Shown piece after piece: positions 25,205 to 33,807 of a stretch of 64,000 nucleotides of DNA; within the stretch, counting starts at the first letter, position 1; each line of letters starts with the position of its first letter. Source of the DNA: Pseudomonadota bacterium (GTDB lineage: Bacteria > Pseudomonadota > Gammaproteobacteria > Xanthomonadales > Rhodanobacteraceae). The stretch spans positions 1 to 64,000 of the forward strand of contig JAKQJM010000088.1 of the NCBI GenBank assembly GCA_029561145.1, read 5' to 3'. Made by a program: the position numbers and the translations under genes. A model generated the notes under the pieces. The model was not told the DNA's origin, did not search any database, and worked only from the letters and a program-made list of their open reading frames with translations.

Positions 25205-26701
25205 ATGCGCAATCCCCTGATATTCGCGATCGCCGCGCTATATGGCACGGGTTCCGTCAACGCGGAAACGCCCGACTACTCGTTGACGATCTACAGCTCC
25301 GCCCAGCCGGGACAGATAAGCACCGAGCGGCTCGCCGGCTATGGACCCTCGTTGCCGGGATACGCGCTGGTGCGCGACGGGCGCAAGATGCCGCTTGTAT
25401 CGGGCAACGGAGTACTCCGCTTCACCGACGTGGCCAAGCGCATCGATCCGACCACGGTTGCATTCGAGTCGCTGACCGATCCCGCCGGGACCCGCGTCAT
25501 CGAACAGAACTACCAGTACGACCTGGTCAGCGGTGAAAAGCTGCTCGAACGCTACATTGGCGAAAGGATCTCAGTCGAACAGGTTCGCGGCAACGCCGTC
25601 GAGCGCATCGACGGCAGTTTGCTCTCCGCCGAGGGCGGTAGCCTCATCCTGCAACGCGACAATGGCGAAGTCCTGAGTCTGACGAATGTCGGCAACGTCT
25701 CGTTCCCGAGCCTGCCTGGCGGCCTGATCACCAAGCCCACCCTGGTCTGGCTGGTCAACGCACGCAAAGGCGGATCGCACGATACCCGTGTTTCGTACCA
25801 GACCCAGGGCATGACCTGGTGGGCCGACTACAACATCACGTTGCGCGAGTCGGGCAATGGCTGTGCGATGGATCTCTCGTCCTGGGTCACGATCGTCAAC
25901 CAGAGTGGCGGCAGCTATCCCGCCGCCCAGCTCAAGCTGGTCGCCGGCGAAGTCAATCGGGCGCCATCGCCGCAACCGAGTCCCGTGCTGATGATGAAGG
26001 CGAGGGGCGGTGTGGTTGCCGACGAAGCAGACCAGGGTTTCGCGGAGTCCTCGTTGTTCGAATACCACCTCTACACGCTCGGTCGCCGCAGCGACCTGCC
26101 GGACAACTCGACCAAGCAACTCGAACTGTTTCCGTCTGCAGCGGGCATCGCCTGCCGGAAGCAACTGATCTTCACCGCGGCACCGACGCCGTCCGGCTAC
26201 TGGGCGCAGCCGGTCTCCGATCAGGGCTATGGCGCGACCTCGCAGGGAACGGTTGCAGCGTATGTCGAGTTCGACAACAAGGAGGCGAACAGTCTCGGCG
26301 TGCCGATGCCCGCCGGGCGCATGCGCGTCAACCAGGCATCGGTCGATGGCAGCCTCGAATTCATCGGCGAGGACGTGATCAAGCACACCCCGCGCAACGA
26401 GTCGGTGCGCATCAAGCTTGGCAGTTCGTTTGATGTGGTTGGCGAACGCCGCCAGACCGGCTTCACGATGGACAGCGCCGGCAAGATCATCGACGAGAGT
26501 TTCGAGATCAGCGTGCGCAACCGCAAGAAATCCGCCGCAAGCGTGGTCGTTCGCGAGTACCTGTACCGCTGGAGCACCTGGAAGATCACCGCCAGGAGCC
26601 ACGAGTTCGACAAGCGCGACGCCCAGACCATCGATTTCCCGTTGAACATCCCGGCCGATGGCGAAGCGAAGCTGACCTACAACGTGCGTTACACCTGGTA
26701 A
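25205..26701 (+). CDS. Exported DUF4139 domain protein
   Basis: A 498-residue protein with a signal peptide (MRNPLIFAIAALYGTGSVNA). The mature part has the order of bacterial DUF4139 proteins: an N-terminal beta region (DYSLTIYSSAQPGQISTERL), a middle with ARKGGSHDTRVSYQTQGMTW, WADYNITLRESGNGCAMDLS and NQSGGSYPAAQLKLVAGEVN, and a C-terminal beta domain ending KLTYNVRYTW. These proteins are expected in the periplasm or outer membrane; their role is unknown. The start is set by the signal peptide; TATCCT at 25161-25166 is a possible -10 box. A large nested hairpin follows the stop. Confidence 0.85.
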   Translation: MRNPLIFAIAALYGTGSVNAETPDYSLTIYSSAQPGQISTERLAGYGPSLPGYALVRDGRKMPLVSGNGVLRFTDVAKRIDPTTVAFESLTDPAGTRVIEQNYQYDLVSGEKLLERYIGERISVEQVRGNAVERIDGSLLSAEGGSLILQRDNGEVLSLTNVGNVSFPSLPGGLITKPTLVWLVNARKGGSHDTRVSYQTQGMTWWADYNITLRESGNGCAMDLSSWVTIVNQSGGSYPAAQLKLVAGEVNRAPSPQPSPVLMMKARGGVVADEADQGFAESSLFEYHLYTLGRRSDLPDNSTKQLELFPSAAGIACRKQLIFTAAPTPSGYWAQPVSDQGYGATSQGTVAAYVEFDNKEANSLGVPMPAGRMRVNQASVDGSLEFIGEDVIKHTPRNESVRIKLGSSFDVVGERRQTGFTMDSAGKIIDESFEISVRNRKKSAASVVVREYLYRWSTWKITARSHEFDKRDAQTIDFPLNIPADGEAKLTYNVRYTW

Positions 26702-26712
26702 ACGGGCTGGGA

Positions 26713-26758
26713 GGCGCAGGGCCCACGACTGGACAAGGTTGTGGGCCGCTGCTGCGCC
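26713..26758 (+). terminator. Nested hairpin after the DUF4139 gene
   Basis: GGCGCAG (26713-26719) pairs with CTGCGCC (26752-26758), and GGCCCAC (26720-26726) with GTGGGCC (26741-26747), leaving a GCTG bulge and a 14-base loop. It starts 11 bp after the stop codon. No T-run follows. Confidence 0.5.
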
Positions 26759-26865
26759 CTGCCTCGCGTCATGCCCAATCCTGCTCGCGAACGCGCATGC
26801 AGGGTCGAAGCGGGAGTCGCCGTGTTCATGAGCCGAACCTGTAGTATTCGCGTCCGCTCGCAGAG

Positions 26866-27495
26866 ATGACAACGCCCTTGAACCTGGTCCTTGTTGCGCT
26901 CGATCTGCTCGGTACCTTTGTCTTTGCGATCAGCGGTGCCGCGGTTGGCGTGCGCCATCGCCTCGATGTCTTTGGCGTGCTCGTGCTTTCGTTCGCTGCG
27001 GCGGTTTCGGGAGGCATCGTCCGCGATGTGCTGATCGGCGACACGCCGCCGGCGGCGCTGGTCGGTTGGCATTATCTCGCGACCAGTTGTCTCGCCGGAA
27101 TCGTGACCTTCCTGAGGCATGAGGATGTCGAGAAGCTGCGCAATCCGGTGCAGATATTCGACGCGCTCGGCCTTGCCCTGTTTGCCGCAACCGGCGCGAG
27201 CAAGGCACTGGCATTCGGGCTTGGCCCGGTCCCGGCGATCCTGCTCGGCATGTTGAGCGGGATCGGCGGTGGCATCGTGCGTGACATGCTGGTCGCGCAG
27301 ATTCCGGTCATCCTGCGCTCGGAACTCTATGCCGTCGCAGCACTGGCAGGGGCTGCGGTGATCGTCATCGGGAAATCCCTTTCGCTTCCCGATGTACCGA
27401 TGCTGGTCGTTGCAGTGGGCCTCTGCTTCGGCCTGCGATTCATGGCGATCCGCTTCGGCTGGCGCTTGCCGGTGGCGAGCTCGCGGGCCAGGTAA
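26866..27495 (+). CDS. TRIC-family (UPF0126/YadS) membrane protein
   Basis: A 209-residue inner-membrane protein with seven hydrophobic helices, built as two repeated three-helix halves plus a last helix. The glycine-rich signatures of each half are FAAAVSGGIVRDVLIGDTPP and GMLSGIGGGIVRDMLVAQIP, the pattern of prokaryotic TRIC cation channels and the related YadS/UPF0126 proteins. Some relatives have been proposed to move glycine or other small solutes, so the cargo is open. TAGTAT at 26842-26847 is a possible -10 box 18 bp before the ATG. It converges on serA. Confidence 0.9.
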   Translation: MTTPLNLVLVALDLLGTFVFAISGAAVGVRHRLDVFGVLVLSFAAAVSGGIVRDVLIGDTPPAALVGWHYLATSCLAGIVTFLRHEDVEKLRNPVQIFDALGLALFAATGASKALAFGLGPVPAILLGMLSGIGGGIVRDMLVAQIPVILRSELYAVAALAGAAVIVIGKSLSLPDVPMLVVAVGLCFGLRFMAIRFGWRLPVASSRAR

Positions 27496-27548
27496 TCAGC
27501 GGTAGCAGGCAGGCGACCGACCGGATCGACAGTCGATCCAACCCGGGA

Positions 27549-28784
27549 TCAGTACAGCACGCGCGTCCGCAAGGTTCCCGGAATGGCGGCCAGTGCGTCC
27601 TTGAGTGCGACAGCCTGCGCTTCGCTGGTTGACACGTCGGCGACCACGTAGCCTATGTTCGCATTGGTCTGCAGGTACTGGCCGTCGACGTTGACGTTCT
27701 CGCGCGAGAAAATTTCGTTGATGCGCGAAAGCATGCCGGGCATATTGCGGTGGATATGCAGCAGGCGGCGGCTGTGCGGATGCTCGGGCAGGGTTGCCTC
27801 GGGGAAGTTGACCGCAGACAAGGTTGATCCGTTGTCGCTGTAGCGCACCAGCTTGGCTGCCACCTCGATGCCGATGTTGTCCTGCGCCTCGAGCGTGCTG
27901 CCGCCGATGTGCGGAGTCAGGATCACGTTGTCCATGCCGACCAGTGGCGAGACGAAAGCTTCGCCGTTGGCGGTCGGCTCGGTCGGGAAGACATCGACAG
28001 CGGCTCCCGACAGATGGCCCGAGCGCAGGCTCTGCGCGAGCGCATCGATGTCGACGACGGTGCCGCGCGACGCATTGATCAGGGAGCTGCCTGGGCGCAT
28101 TCGGCCAAGCTGGGCGGCACCGATCATCAAGTCTGTCTGCGCAGTCTGCGGAACGTGCAGGGTGACGACGTCGGAGCGTTGCAGCAGGTCGTCGAGGCCC
28201 GATGCTGCACGGGCGTTGCCCAGCGTCAGCTTCGGTTCGATGTCGTGGAAGATCACGCGCATGCCAAGGCCCTCGGCGAGCAGGCCGACCTGGGTGCCGA
28301 TATGCCCGTAGCCGATGATGCCGAGCACCTTGTCGCGCACCTCGAAACTGCCTGCCGCCGATTTTGACCAGCCGCCACGATGGCATTCGGCATTCTTTTG
28401 CGGGATGCGTCGCATCAGCAGGATGGCTTCGGCCAGTACGAGCTCGGCAACGCTGCGCGTATTCGAATAGGGAGCGTTGAAAACCGGTATGCCAAGCGCT
28501 TGCGCGGCATCGAGGTCGACCTGGTTGGTGCCGATGCAGAAGCAGCCGACCGCGATCAGGCGCTTGGCCTCGGCGAGCACCTCAGCGGTCAATTGGGTGC
28601 GTGAGCGGATCCCGACCAGGTGCGCTTCGGCGATGCGCCGCTTGAGCGCGTCCTCGGGCAGCGCCTTGTCATGCAGCTCGATCTGCGAATAGCCGGCAGT
28701 CCTGAGCGTTTCGACGGCGCTGGCGCTGACGCCTTCGAGCAACAGCACGCGGATTTCCTGCCTGGGGTACGAGGTCTTCTTCAT
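27549..28784 (-). CDS. serA: D-3-phosphoglycerate dehydrogenase
   Basis: A 411-residue enzyme for the first step of serine synthesis, oxidising 3-phosphoglycerate with NAD; E. coli SerA has almost the same length. The NAD motif is GIIGYGHIGTQVGLLAEGLG, the catalytic arginine region INASRGTVVDIDAL, and the catalytic histidine HIGGSTLEAQDNIG. A C-terminal ACT domain (about residues 340-411, HIHRNMPGMLSRINEIFSRE) should give feedback control by serine. MKKTSYPRQEI at ATG 28782-28784 matches the family start; a much longer open frame upstream runs antisense to the flavoprotein gene and is not coding. The divergent neighbour is a D-2-hydroxyglutarate-dehydrogenase-like enzyme. Confidence 0.96.
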   Translation of the reverse strand: MKKTSYPRQEIRVLLLEGVSASAVETLRTAGYSQIELHDKALPEDALKRRIAEAHLVGIRSRTQLTAEVLAEAKRLIAVGCFCIGTNQVDLDAAQALGIPVFNAPYSNTRSVAELVLAEAILLMRRIPQKNAECHRGGWSKSAAGSFEVRDKVLGIIGYGHIGTQVGLLAEGLGMRVIFHDIEPKLTLGNARAASGLDDLLQRSDVVTLHVPQTAQTDLMIGAAQLGRMRPGSSLINASRGTVVDIDALAQSLRSGHLSGAAVDVFPTEPTANGEAFVSPLVGMDNVILTPHIGGSTLEAQDNIGIEVAAKLVRYSDNGSTLSAVNFPEATLPEHPHSRRLLHIHRNMPGMLSRINEIFSRENVNVDGQYLQTNANIGYVVADVSTSEAQAVALKDALAAIPGTLRTRVLY

Positions 28785-28979
28785 GTTCGTCCGGACAACG
28801 GTCGGGAGGGTTGCGGCGGATACGCCAGGGTCGCCGCGCGACGGAACTATGCCAGATCCCGGGCATTTTGCGGCAGCGCAACAGTGGACGTCCCGTTCGA
28901 TCGCTGGCAGGCTTCCCGGATCGCTGCAATCCCGCTGCAGGCCTCTCATGTCCTTGTTGTCGAACCGGAAATCCAGCCC

Positions 28980-30371
28980 ATGACCGATCCCCGAATGGCG
29001 CGTCTGGGCCAGCGGTTGCCTGGGCTGCTGCTCAAGACCGAGCCCGCCGATCTCGAATTCTACGGACGCGACTGGACGCGGCGCTGGACGCCGAATCCGA
29101 TCGCGATCGCCTTGCCGGCGCAGTCCGCGGAAGTTCAGGAAATCGTGCGCTGGGCTGTCGAAGAACGGGTCGGCATCGTGCCATCCGGTGGACGCACGGG
29201 CTTGTCGGGTGGTGCGGTGGCCGCCAACGGCGAACTCGTCATCAGTTTCGAGCGCATGAATCGCGTCCTCGGCTTCGAGCCTGTCGATCGCATCCTGACC
29301 GTGCAGCCCGGTCTCGTGCTCGAAGCGCTGCAACGTGCAGCGATCGAGCACGATTTGACCTATCCGGTGGATTTCGGTGCGCGCGGCTCGTGCACGATCG
29401 GCGGCAATATCGCGACCAACGCAGGAGGCATTCGCGTGATCCGCTACGGCAATACACGCGAATGGATCGCAGGGCTCAAGGTCGTTACCGGCACGGGCGC
29501 ACTGCTCGATCTCAATCGTGGTCTGATCAAGAATTCGAGCGGCTACGACCTGCGTCACCTGATGATCGGTGCCGAGGGCACGCTCGGCCTGGTTGTCGAG
29601 GCCAGCGTGCGCCTGGCCGAACCGCCGCCGCCATCCAACGTGATGGTCCTCGCGGTGCCGGCCATGCAGGACCTGATGCAGGTCTTCGCGGCCTGCCGAC
29701 GCAGCTTGAGCCTCAGCGCGTTCGAGTTCTTCACCGATCGTGCACTTGAACATGTCGTCCGGCATGGCGCGCAGGATCCGTTCGACCAGGTATCCCCGTT
29801 CTACGTCATCACCGAGTTCGATGCGCCCGACGAAGCGCGGCACGCGCTCGCGCTTGAGGTGTTCGAGCATTGTCTGAACAACGGTTGGGTCAACGACGGC
29901 GTGATCAGCCAGAGTTCGGCGCAGGCGGCATCCTTGTGGCGCCTGCGCGACAGCATTACTGAGAGTCTTGCGCCGCTCAAACCCTACAAGAACGACATTT
30001 CGGTCCGTATCAGCGCAATCCCGGCATTCATGCAGGCGATGCGCGAAATCTTCGAGCGCGAATACCCGCAGTTCGACATCGTCTGGTTCGGCCATATCGG
30101 CGACGGCAACCTGCACGTCAACGTCATCAAGCCAGCTGCGACCAGCGACACGGAATTCATCGTCGAATGCGAACGCGTGACGGCCTTGCTCAGCGCGACC
30201 TTGACCCGTTACCAGGGCAGCATCTCGGCCGAGCATGGCATCGGTCTGGTCAAGAAGAAGTATCTCGCCGGAACCCGCAGCGATGCCGAGATCGCGATGA
30301 TGCGTGGCATCAAGCGTGTGCTCGATCCGTTCGGCATCCTCAATCCCGGCAAGGTTTTTGATCCTGCCTGA
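28980..30371 (+). CDS. FAD-linked D-2-hydroxyacid dehydrogenase, probable D-2-hydroxyglutarate dehydrogenase
   Basis: A 463-residue flavoenzyme of the D-lactate/glycolate/D-2-hydroxyglutarate dehydrogenase group. The FAD-binding domain shows PSGGRTGLSGGAVAANGEL and ARGSCTIGGNIATNAGGIRV. The C-terminal domain holds the metal-site histidines in WFGHIGDGNLHVNVI, the EHGIGLVKKKYLA signature and DPFGILNPGKVF. The substrate is inferred from position: serA lies 195 bp away and divergent, and in Pseudomonas a D2HGDH is known to pull the SerA reaction by removing the D-2-hydroxyglutarate SerA makes. GlcD-like or D-lactate activity is the alternative. Start ATG at 28980; no strong ribosome-binding site. 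Confidence 0.85.
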   Translation: MTDPRMARLGQRLPGLLLKTEPADLEFYGRDWTRRWTPNPIAIALPAQSAEVQEIVRWAVEERVGIVPSGGRTGLSGGAVAANGELVISFERMNRVLGFEPVDRILTVQPGLVLEALQRAAIEHDLTYPVDFGARGSCTIGGNIATNAGGIRVIRYGNTREWIAGLKVVTGTGALLDLNRGLIKNSSGYDLRHLMIGAEGTLGLVVEASVRLAEPPPPSNVMVLAVPAMQDLMQVFAACRRSLSLSAFEFFTDRALEHVVRHGAQDPFDQVSPFYVITEFDAPDEARHALALEVFEHCLNNGWVNDGVISQSSAQAASLWRLRDSITESLAPLKPYKNDISVRISAIPAFMQAMREIFEREYPQFDIVWFGHIGDGNLHVNVIKPAATSDTEFIVECERVTALLSATLTRYQGSISAEHGIGLVKKKYLAGTRSDAEIAMMRGIKRVLDPFGILNPGKVFDPA

Positions 30372-30377
30372 GCCCGG

Positions 30378-30413
30378 TTGGCAAACGTTGATCTGTTGGC
30401 AAACGTTGATCTG
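30378..30413 (+). repeat. Tandem 18-bp repeat
   Basis: TTGGCAAACGTTGATCTG occurs twice head to tail (30378-30395 and 30396-30413), followed by a decayed third copy (TTGGCTGGCGTCGATCAG, 30414-30431). It lies just after the flavoprotein stop. The unit contains AACGTT, a small palindrome. Role unknown; slippage is the simplest origin. Confidence 0.75.
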
Positions 30414-30558
30414 TTGGCTGGCGTCGATCAGTCCGGAATTGCGACCGCTCGGTCATCCGTGCGGATTTCGCCCCGGCCGCGACGCCGTTCGATGACACTT
30501 GCACTCATTCCGGTTGCCGCCATCTGATCGATCAGGCACGCATCGATACGAGACAGCC

Positions 30559-31008
30559 ATGAATGACAAGCGACTGCTGATTCCCTGCATGAATTGCGGA
30601 GCCATGAACCGCTCGCCCGAGTCGCGGCTTGCCGAAGGTCCGACCTGCGGGCGTTGTCATCAGGCGCTGTTTGCCGCAAATCCTGCGATCATCGAGAGTC
30701 ACGACTTCGATGCCAAGGTCTTGCGCGGCGACCTGCCGGTGCTGGTCGACTTCTGGGCCCCCTGGTGCGGACCCTGCCTCGCCATGGCGCCGCATTTCGC
30801 CGAGGCTGCAACGCGGCTCCAGCCTCGCGTGCGTCTGGCCAAGGTCGATACGGAGGCACAGCCGGCGCTCGGGGCACGCTTCGCGATCCGCAGCATTCCG
30901 ACCCTGATCCTGTTCGATCGAGGCAGCGAACTCGCCCGGCAAACGGGTGGAATGGGCGCCCGCCAGATCATCGAGTGGACGGGGCATCAGTTGCAGAATC
31001 GCCGATGA
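30559..31008 (+). CDS. trxC: Thioredoxin 2
   Basis: A 149-residue cytosolic thioredoxin of the TrxC type. The extra N-terminal zinc-binding part has its two Cys-x2-Cys pairs, PCMNCGAMNRS and TCGRCHQALF. The thioredoxin domain follows with the redox site FWAPWCGPCLAM, the cis-proline SIPTLILFDRG and the end motif GMGARQIIEW. The ATG at 30559 was chosen over one 60 bases upstream, because TrxC proteins begin directly before the zinc cysteines. The stop overlaps the start of the next small gene by 4 bases (ATGA), so the two are probably translated together. Confidence 0.95.
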   Translation: MNDKRLLIPCMNCGAMNRSPESRLAEGPTCGRCHQALFAANPAIIESHDFDAKVLRGDLPVLVDFWAPWCGPCLAMAPHFAEAATRLQPRVRLAKVDTEAQPALGARFAIRSIPTLILFDRGSELARQTGGMGARQIIEWTGHQLQNRR

Positions 31009-31196
31009 ATCCTGCCGACGACCCGAAACCGCAGGCGCCGGTCGAGCCTGATCCCTCGGAGTGCTGCGGTTCCGGTTGCCTGCGCTGCGTCTTCGATATC
31101 CATGCCGAAGCCATGCAGCGCCATCGCGAAGCGACAAGTGCGTGGGAGGAACGCCAGCGTGCCGATCCGGCTTGCTCAGGCGACTCTGAGGGTTAA
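31005..31196 (+). CDS. Small cysteine-rich protein of the oxidoreductase-like family
   Basis: A 63-residue protein with the motif PSECCGSGCLRCVFDIHAEA, the core of the PF09791-type oxidoreductase-like domain (P-x-x-P near the N-terminus, then CC-x-SGC-x-RC). The four cysteines are well suited to bind a metal or to exchange disulphides. The role of the family is unknown. It overlaps trxC by 4 bases and so is probably made with thioredoxin 2, which makes a redox partner role attractive but unproven. Its 3' end overlaps the convergent YkgJ gene by 21 bp. Confidence 0.8.
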   Translation: MNPADDPKPQAPVEPDPSECCGSGCLRCVFDIHAEAMQRHREATSAWEERQRADPACSGDSEG

Positions 31197-31502
31197 TCCG
31201 CCACGCGCGAATATCTCACGCTCGAGTCGGCAGTAGCCCCCGCCCATCGCGAATCTGCGACACACTGACGGGCGCTGCGCATAGATGCTGCAGCACTGCC
31301 TGGACCGATCGAGCGCGCTGCACCAGCCATCCTTGTCGTGCGCCATCGTATCGACGCCATTTTCGCCGTGTGCAACGAGATGTTCCGGGACCTCGTCCGA
31401 CGCTTCGAGCACCACCGTCAAGCGGCAGCAGACCGCTTCACAGCTCGAGCATGAAACGTTCGGATCGATCTTGCTGTCGTCGAGGTGAATGCCAAGTGCC
31501 AT
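31176..31502 (-). CDS. YkgJ-family cysteine cluster protein
   Basis: A 108-residue protein with the cysteine pattern of the YkgJ family: SCSSCEAVCC near residues 17-26, then DGWCSALD, CCSIYAQRPSVCRRF and a late GGYC. Such clusters are thought to bind zinc or an iron-sulphur centre; the family has no firmly established function. It is convergent with, and overlaps, the small cysteine-rich gene after trxC, and is followed on its own strand by nothing closer than serA. The methyltransferase gene lies 20 bp upstream on the same strand, so they may form a pair. Confidence 0.85.
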   Translation of the reverse strand: MALGIHLDDSKIDPNVSCSSCEAVCCRLTVVLEASDEVPEHLVAHGENGVDTMAHDKDGWCSALDRSRQCCSIYAQRPSVCRRFAMGGGYCRLEREIFARGGLTLRVA

Positions 31503-31522
31503 GGTCGGATCCTCGCTGTCGC

Positions 31523-32173
31523 TCAGCGTCGATAGCTGAGCAGGTGGCCGCGAAACGGCGGGGTGTCGCTTTCGTTGAAGCGACTACGCACTTCGGTGAC
31601 GCTATAGCCCTGTTCGGCCAAAGCGCGCGTGAACGGCGCGCTGTTGCCGCGTCCCGGATCGGTGAAGACCACTTCCGCGCTGGCCAGTGCGTGACGCTTG
31701 AGCAGGATCGCGAGTAGCTCGATGTGGTCGCGCTCGTAGAGGATGTCGCTGCCGATCATCAGGTCGAAACGTCCGAGTTCCACATCGGGAACGGCCCAGT
31801 GCAGGTCCCGATAGGCAAGCTTCGGCAAATTGTTCAACCGCGCGTTGTGGGCGAGGAACGACTCCGCGAGCGGATGCTGGTCGCTGGCCGTGATATCCGC
31901 TTTGCGCCGCTGCAACACGAGACTCGAAAGGCCGAGCCCGCAGCCGATCTCGAGGATGCGCTTGCCGGCCACTTCGAAACTGCACATCGCTTCGGCGAGC
32001 ACCCTGCCGGATGGCCAGACCTGGCCAAACAGGCTCCATTGCGCGGAAGAGATGCCGAGACGCTCGGCGAAACCATGCGGATCGGCGAATTGCCGCAGGT
32101 CGCTGAGGGCGCGGATACGAAAATCATGTCCACCCAGCCGGACGACCAGCTGGCGGGTACGGTAGCCCGGCAT
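31523..32173 (-). CDS. Class I SAM-dependent methyltransferase (lysine-methyltransferase-like family)
   Basis: A 216-residue methyltransferase. The SAM-binding motif is ILEIGCGLGLSSLVLQRRKA, followed by DITASDQHPLAESFLAHNA and post-motif FDLMIGSDILYERDHIELLA, where the SD-ILY pattern resembles the METTL/PF10294 group of protein lysine methyltransferases. The N-terminal region (WPSGRVLAEAM) agrees with that group. The methylated target cannot be read from sequence. GGGAG lies 5 bases before ATG 32171-32173; an in-frame GTG two codons upstream is less likely. The YkgJ gene follows 20 bp downstream. Confidence 0.82.
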   Translation of the reverse strand: MPGYRTRQLVVRLGGHDFRIRALSDLRQFADPHGFAERLGISSAQWSLFGQVWPSGRVLAEAMCSFEVAGKRILEIGCGLGLSSLVLQRRKADITASDQHPLAESFLAHNARLNNLPKLAYRDLHWAVPDVELGRFDLMIGSDILYERDHIELLAILLKRHALASAEVVFTDPGRGNSAPFTRALAEQGYSVTEVRSRFNESDTPPFRGHLLSYRR

Positions 32174-32352
32174 GGGCACTCCCGTGGAGGCGTCAAGGCA
32201 GGAATCGAGATGACGGCGCGAAAGGCGCGTAACGGCGACGGAAACCCGGCCGATCGAGACGCGTTCAAAGGACAGACAGCGCAGCCATCCTACGGCATGC
32301 GTTGGCCGGATGTTGGATTATCTGACTGACCGGATTGCGACGAACGGCGGAT

Positions 32353-32718
32353 TCAGATCCAGACATCGTTGCCCGCGGTCAGTTCACCACCTGCCTCCCC
32401 GGTATTGACGACGCCGCGCGGCTCGACAATGAGTGCGTGGCATTCCTGCACTGCGCGCGTGATGTGCTCGACTCCCTTCGGGACGACGAACATCTCTCCC
32501 TGCCGAAGCGTGACCTCGCGATCGCGAAATCCGATCTGCATCTCGCCGGCGACAACGAGGAACACCTCGTCGGTCTCCGCGTGCTGGTGCCAGACGAAAT
32601 CGCCCTGCAACTTGACCAGTTTGAACTGCACGTCGTTCATTTCGGCGATCACGCGCGGCGACCAGTGCTCGCGGATCAGGGTCAATTTGCTGACGAGATT
32701 GATCGCGATGTCGGACAT
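32353..32718 (-). CDS. Cupin-domain protein
   Basis: A 121-residue single-domain cupin. Motif 1 reads [20 protein letters not shown] and motif 2 reads [14 protein letters not shown], with the His, Glu and last His of a standard metal site all present. Small cupins of this form occur as mannose-6-phosphate-isomerase-like or other metal enzymes, or as binding proteins; substrate unknown. The ATG at 32716-32718 begins [12 protein letters not shown]; a start 39 bases upstream is possible but adds residues not typical of the family. Divergent from the RIO kinase gene with 151 bp between them. Confidence 0.85.
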   Translation of the reverse strand: MSDIAINLVSKLTLIREHWSPRVIAEMNDVQFKLVKLQGDFVWHQHAETDEVFLVVAGEMQIGFRDREVTLRQGEMFVVPKGVEHITRAVQECHALIVEPRGVVNTGEAGGELTAGNDVWI

Positions 32719-32869
32719 GCGCTGCGCCGGATGGACGGACGGGAGGTCCGGCCCCATTGTGTCATGCCGGTGGCGTGCCTATCGCTTGCGCAGCCGAGTC
32801 CGCTATCCTGCGCCGCCTGCGATTGCGGATCCTCCGCGATGGGAACCGGACAGCAAGAACGAACCCGCG

Positions 32870-33733
32870 ATGAAGATTCCTCCTGGCCTGCAGGCACTGA
32901 TCGACGACGGCATCATCGATCGTGTCGTGCGTCCCCTCAAGAGCGGCAAGGAAGCGGCGGTCTACGTGGTCGGCGCAGGCGAAGACATCCGTTGCGCCAA
33001 GGTCTACAAGGATATGGCCCAACGCAGCTTCCAGCAGCGCGTCCAGTATCAGGAAGGGCGCAAGGTGCGCGGCAGCCGCGAGGCCCGCGCAATCGGAAAG
33101 GCGACCAAGTACGGACGCAAGCAGCAGGAAATCGCCTGGAAGAACACCGAGGTCGACGCGCTCTACCAGCTGATCGATGCGGGCGTGCGGGTACCCAGAC
33201 CGTATGGCTATTTCCACGGTGTGCTGGTCATGGAGCTGGTCACCGATGCGGATGGCTACTCGGCACCGCGCCTCGGCGAAGTCGAGCTTTCTGCCGCGAC
33301 CGCGCGTGACTATCATGCCTTCCTCATGCGCCAGGTCGTGCGCATGCTGATGGTCGGCTTGATCCATGGCGACCTCTCGCCGTACAACGTGCTGGTCGGC
33401 GAGGATGGACCGGTCATCATCGATCTGCCCCAGGTCGTCAGCGCGAGCGGCAACAATGCGGCGCGCACGATGCTGCAGCGGGACGTCAACAACCTCACCG
33501 CGTTTCTCGGCCGGTTCGCGCCGGAACTGTTTGATACCTGGTATGCGGAGGAGATCTGGGCCTTGTTCGAGTCCGGTGAACTGCGTGTCGACAGCGAGCT
33601 CAGTGGCCTGTTCGAACACGATCAGCGCGAAGTCGATCTGGATGGCGTCCGCGCCGCGATCAACGACGCCCGCGAGGAAGCCCTGATCCGGCAGCAGGGT
33701 CGAGAAGCGGCGGCGGAAGCCGACTCCTATTGA
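32870..33733 (+). CDS. RIO-family serine/threonine protein kinase
   Basis: A 287-residue kinase of the RIO1 type. The nucleotide-binding part is RPLKSGKEAAVYVVGAGEDI with the lysine in CAKVYKDM; the catalytic loop is IHGDLSPYNVLVGEDG and the metal aspartate is in VIIDLPQVV, where RIO kinases have IDxxQ. The insertion after the lysine (RSFQQRVQYQEGRKVRGSRE) is the flexible loop of RIO1. Bacterial RIO proteins are common in gammaproteobacteria; their targets are mostly unknown, and ribosome assembly is the eukaryotic role. TATCCT at 32806-32811 is a possible -10 box. No strong ribosome-binding site before the ATG. Confidence 0.9.
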   Translation: MKIPPGLQALIDDGIIDRVVRPLKSGKEAAVYVVGAGEDIRCAKVYKDMAQRSFQQRVQYQEGRKVRGSREARAIGKATKYGRKQQEIAWKNTEVDALYQLIDAGVRVPRPYGYFHGVLVMELVTDADGYSAPRLGEVELSAATARDYHAFLMRQVVRMLMVGLIHGDLSPYNVLVGEDGPVIIDLPQVVSASGNNAARTMLQRDVNNLTAFLGRFAPELFDTWYAEEIWALFESGELRVDSELSGLFEHDQREVDLDGVRAAINDAREEALIRQQGREAAAEADSY

Positions 33734-33807
33734 TTCAGCTCGGGAATAGCCGCGACTGAAAGCGGTTCGGATCCGCGGCAGTGCGCGTGGAGCAGGACTT
33801 GCCGTCT

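Noticed and set aside
27523-27539. Short palindrome GGATCGAC-A-GTCGATCC between the TRIC-family gene and serA
   Set aside because: The loop is too tight for the full stem and there is no T-run, so a terminator call would be weak.
28785-30236. Extension of the serA frame across the flavoprotein gene
   Set aside because: SerA proteins begin at the chosen methionine, and the extension is antisense to a clear flavoenzyme.
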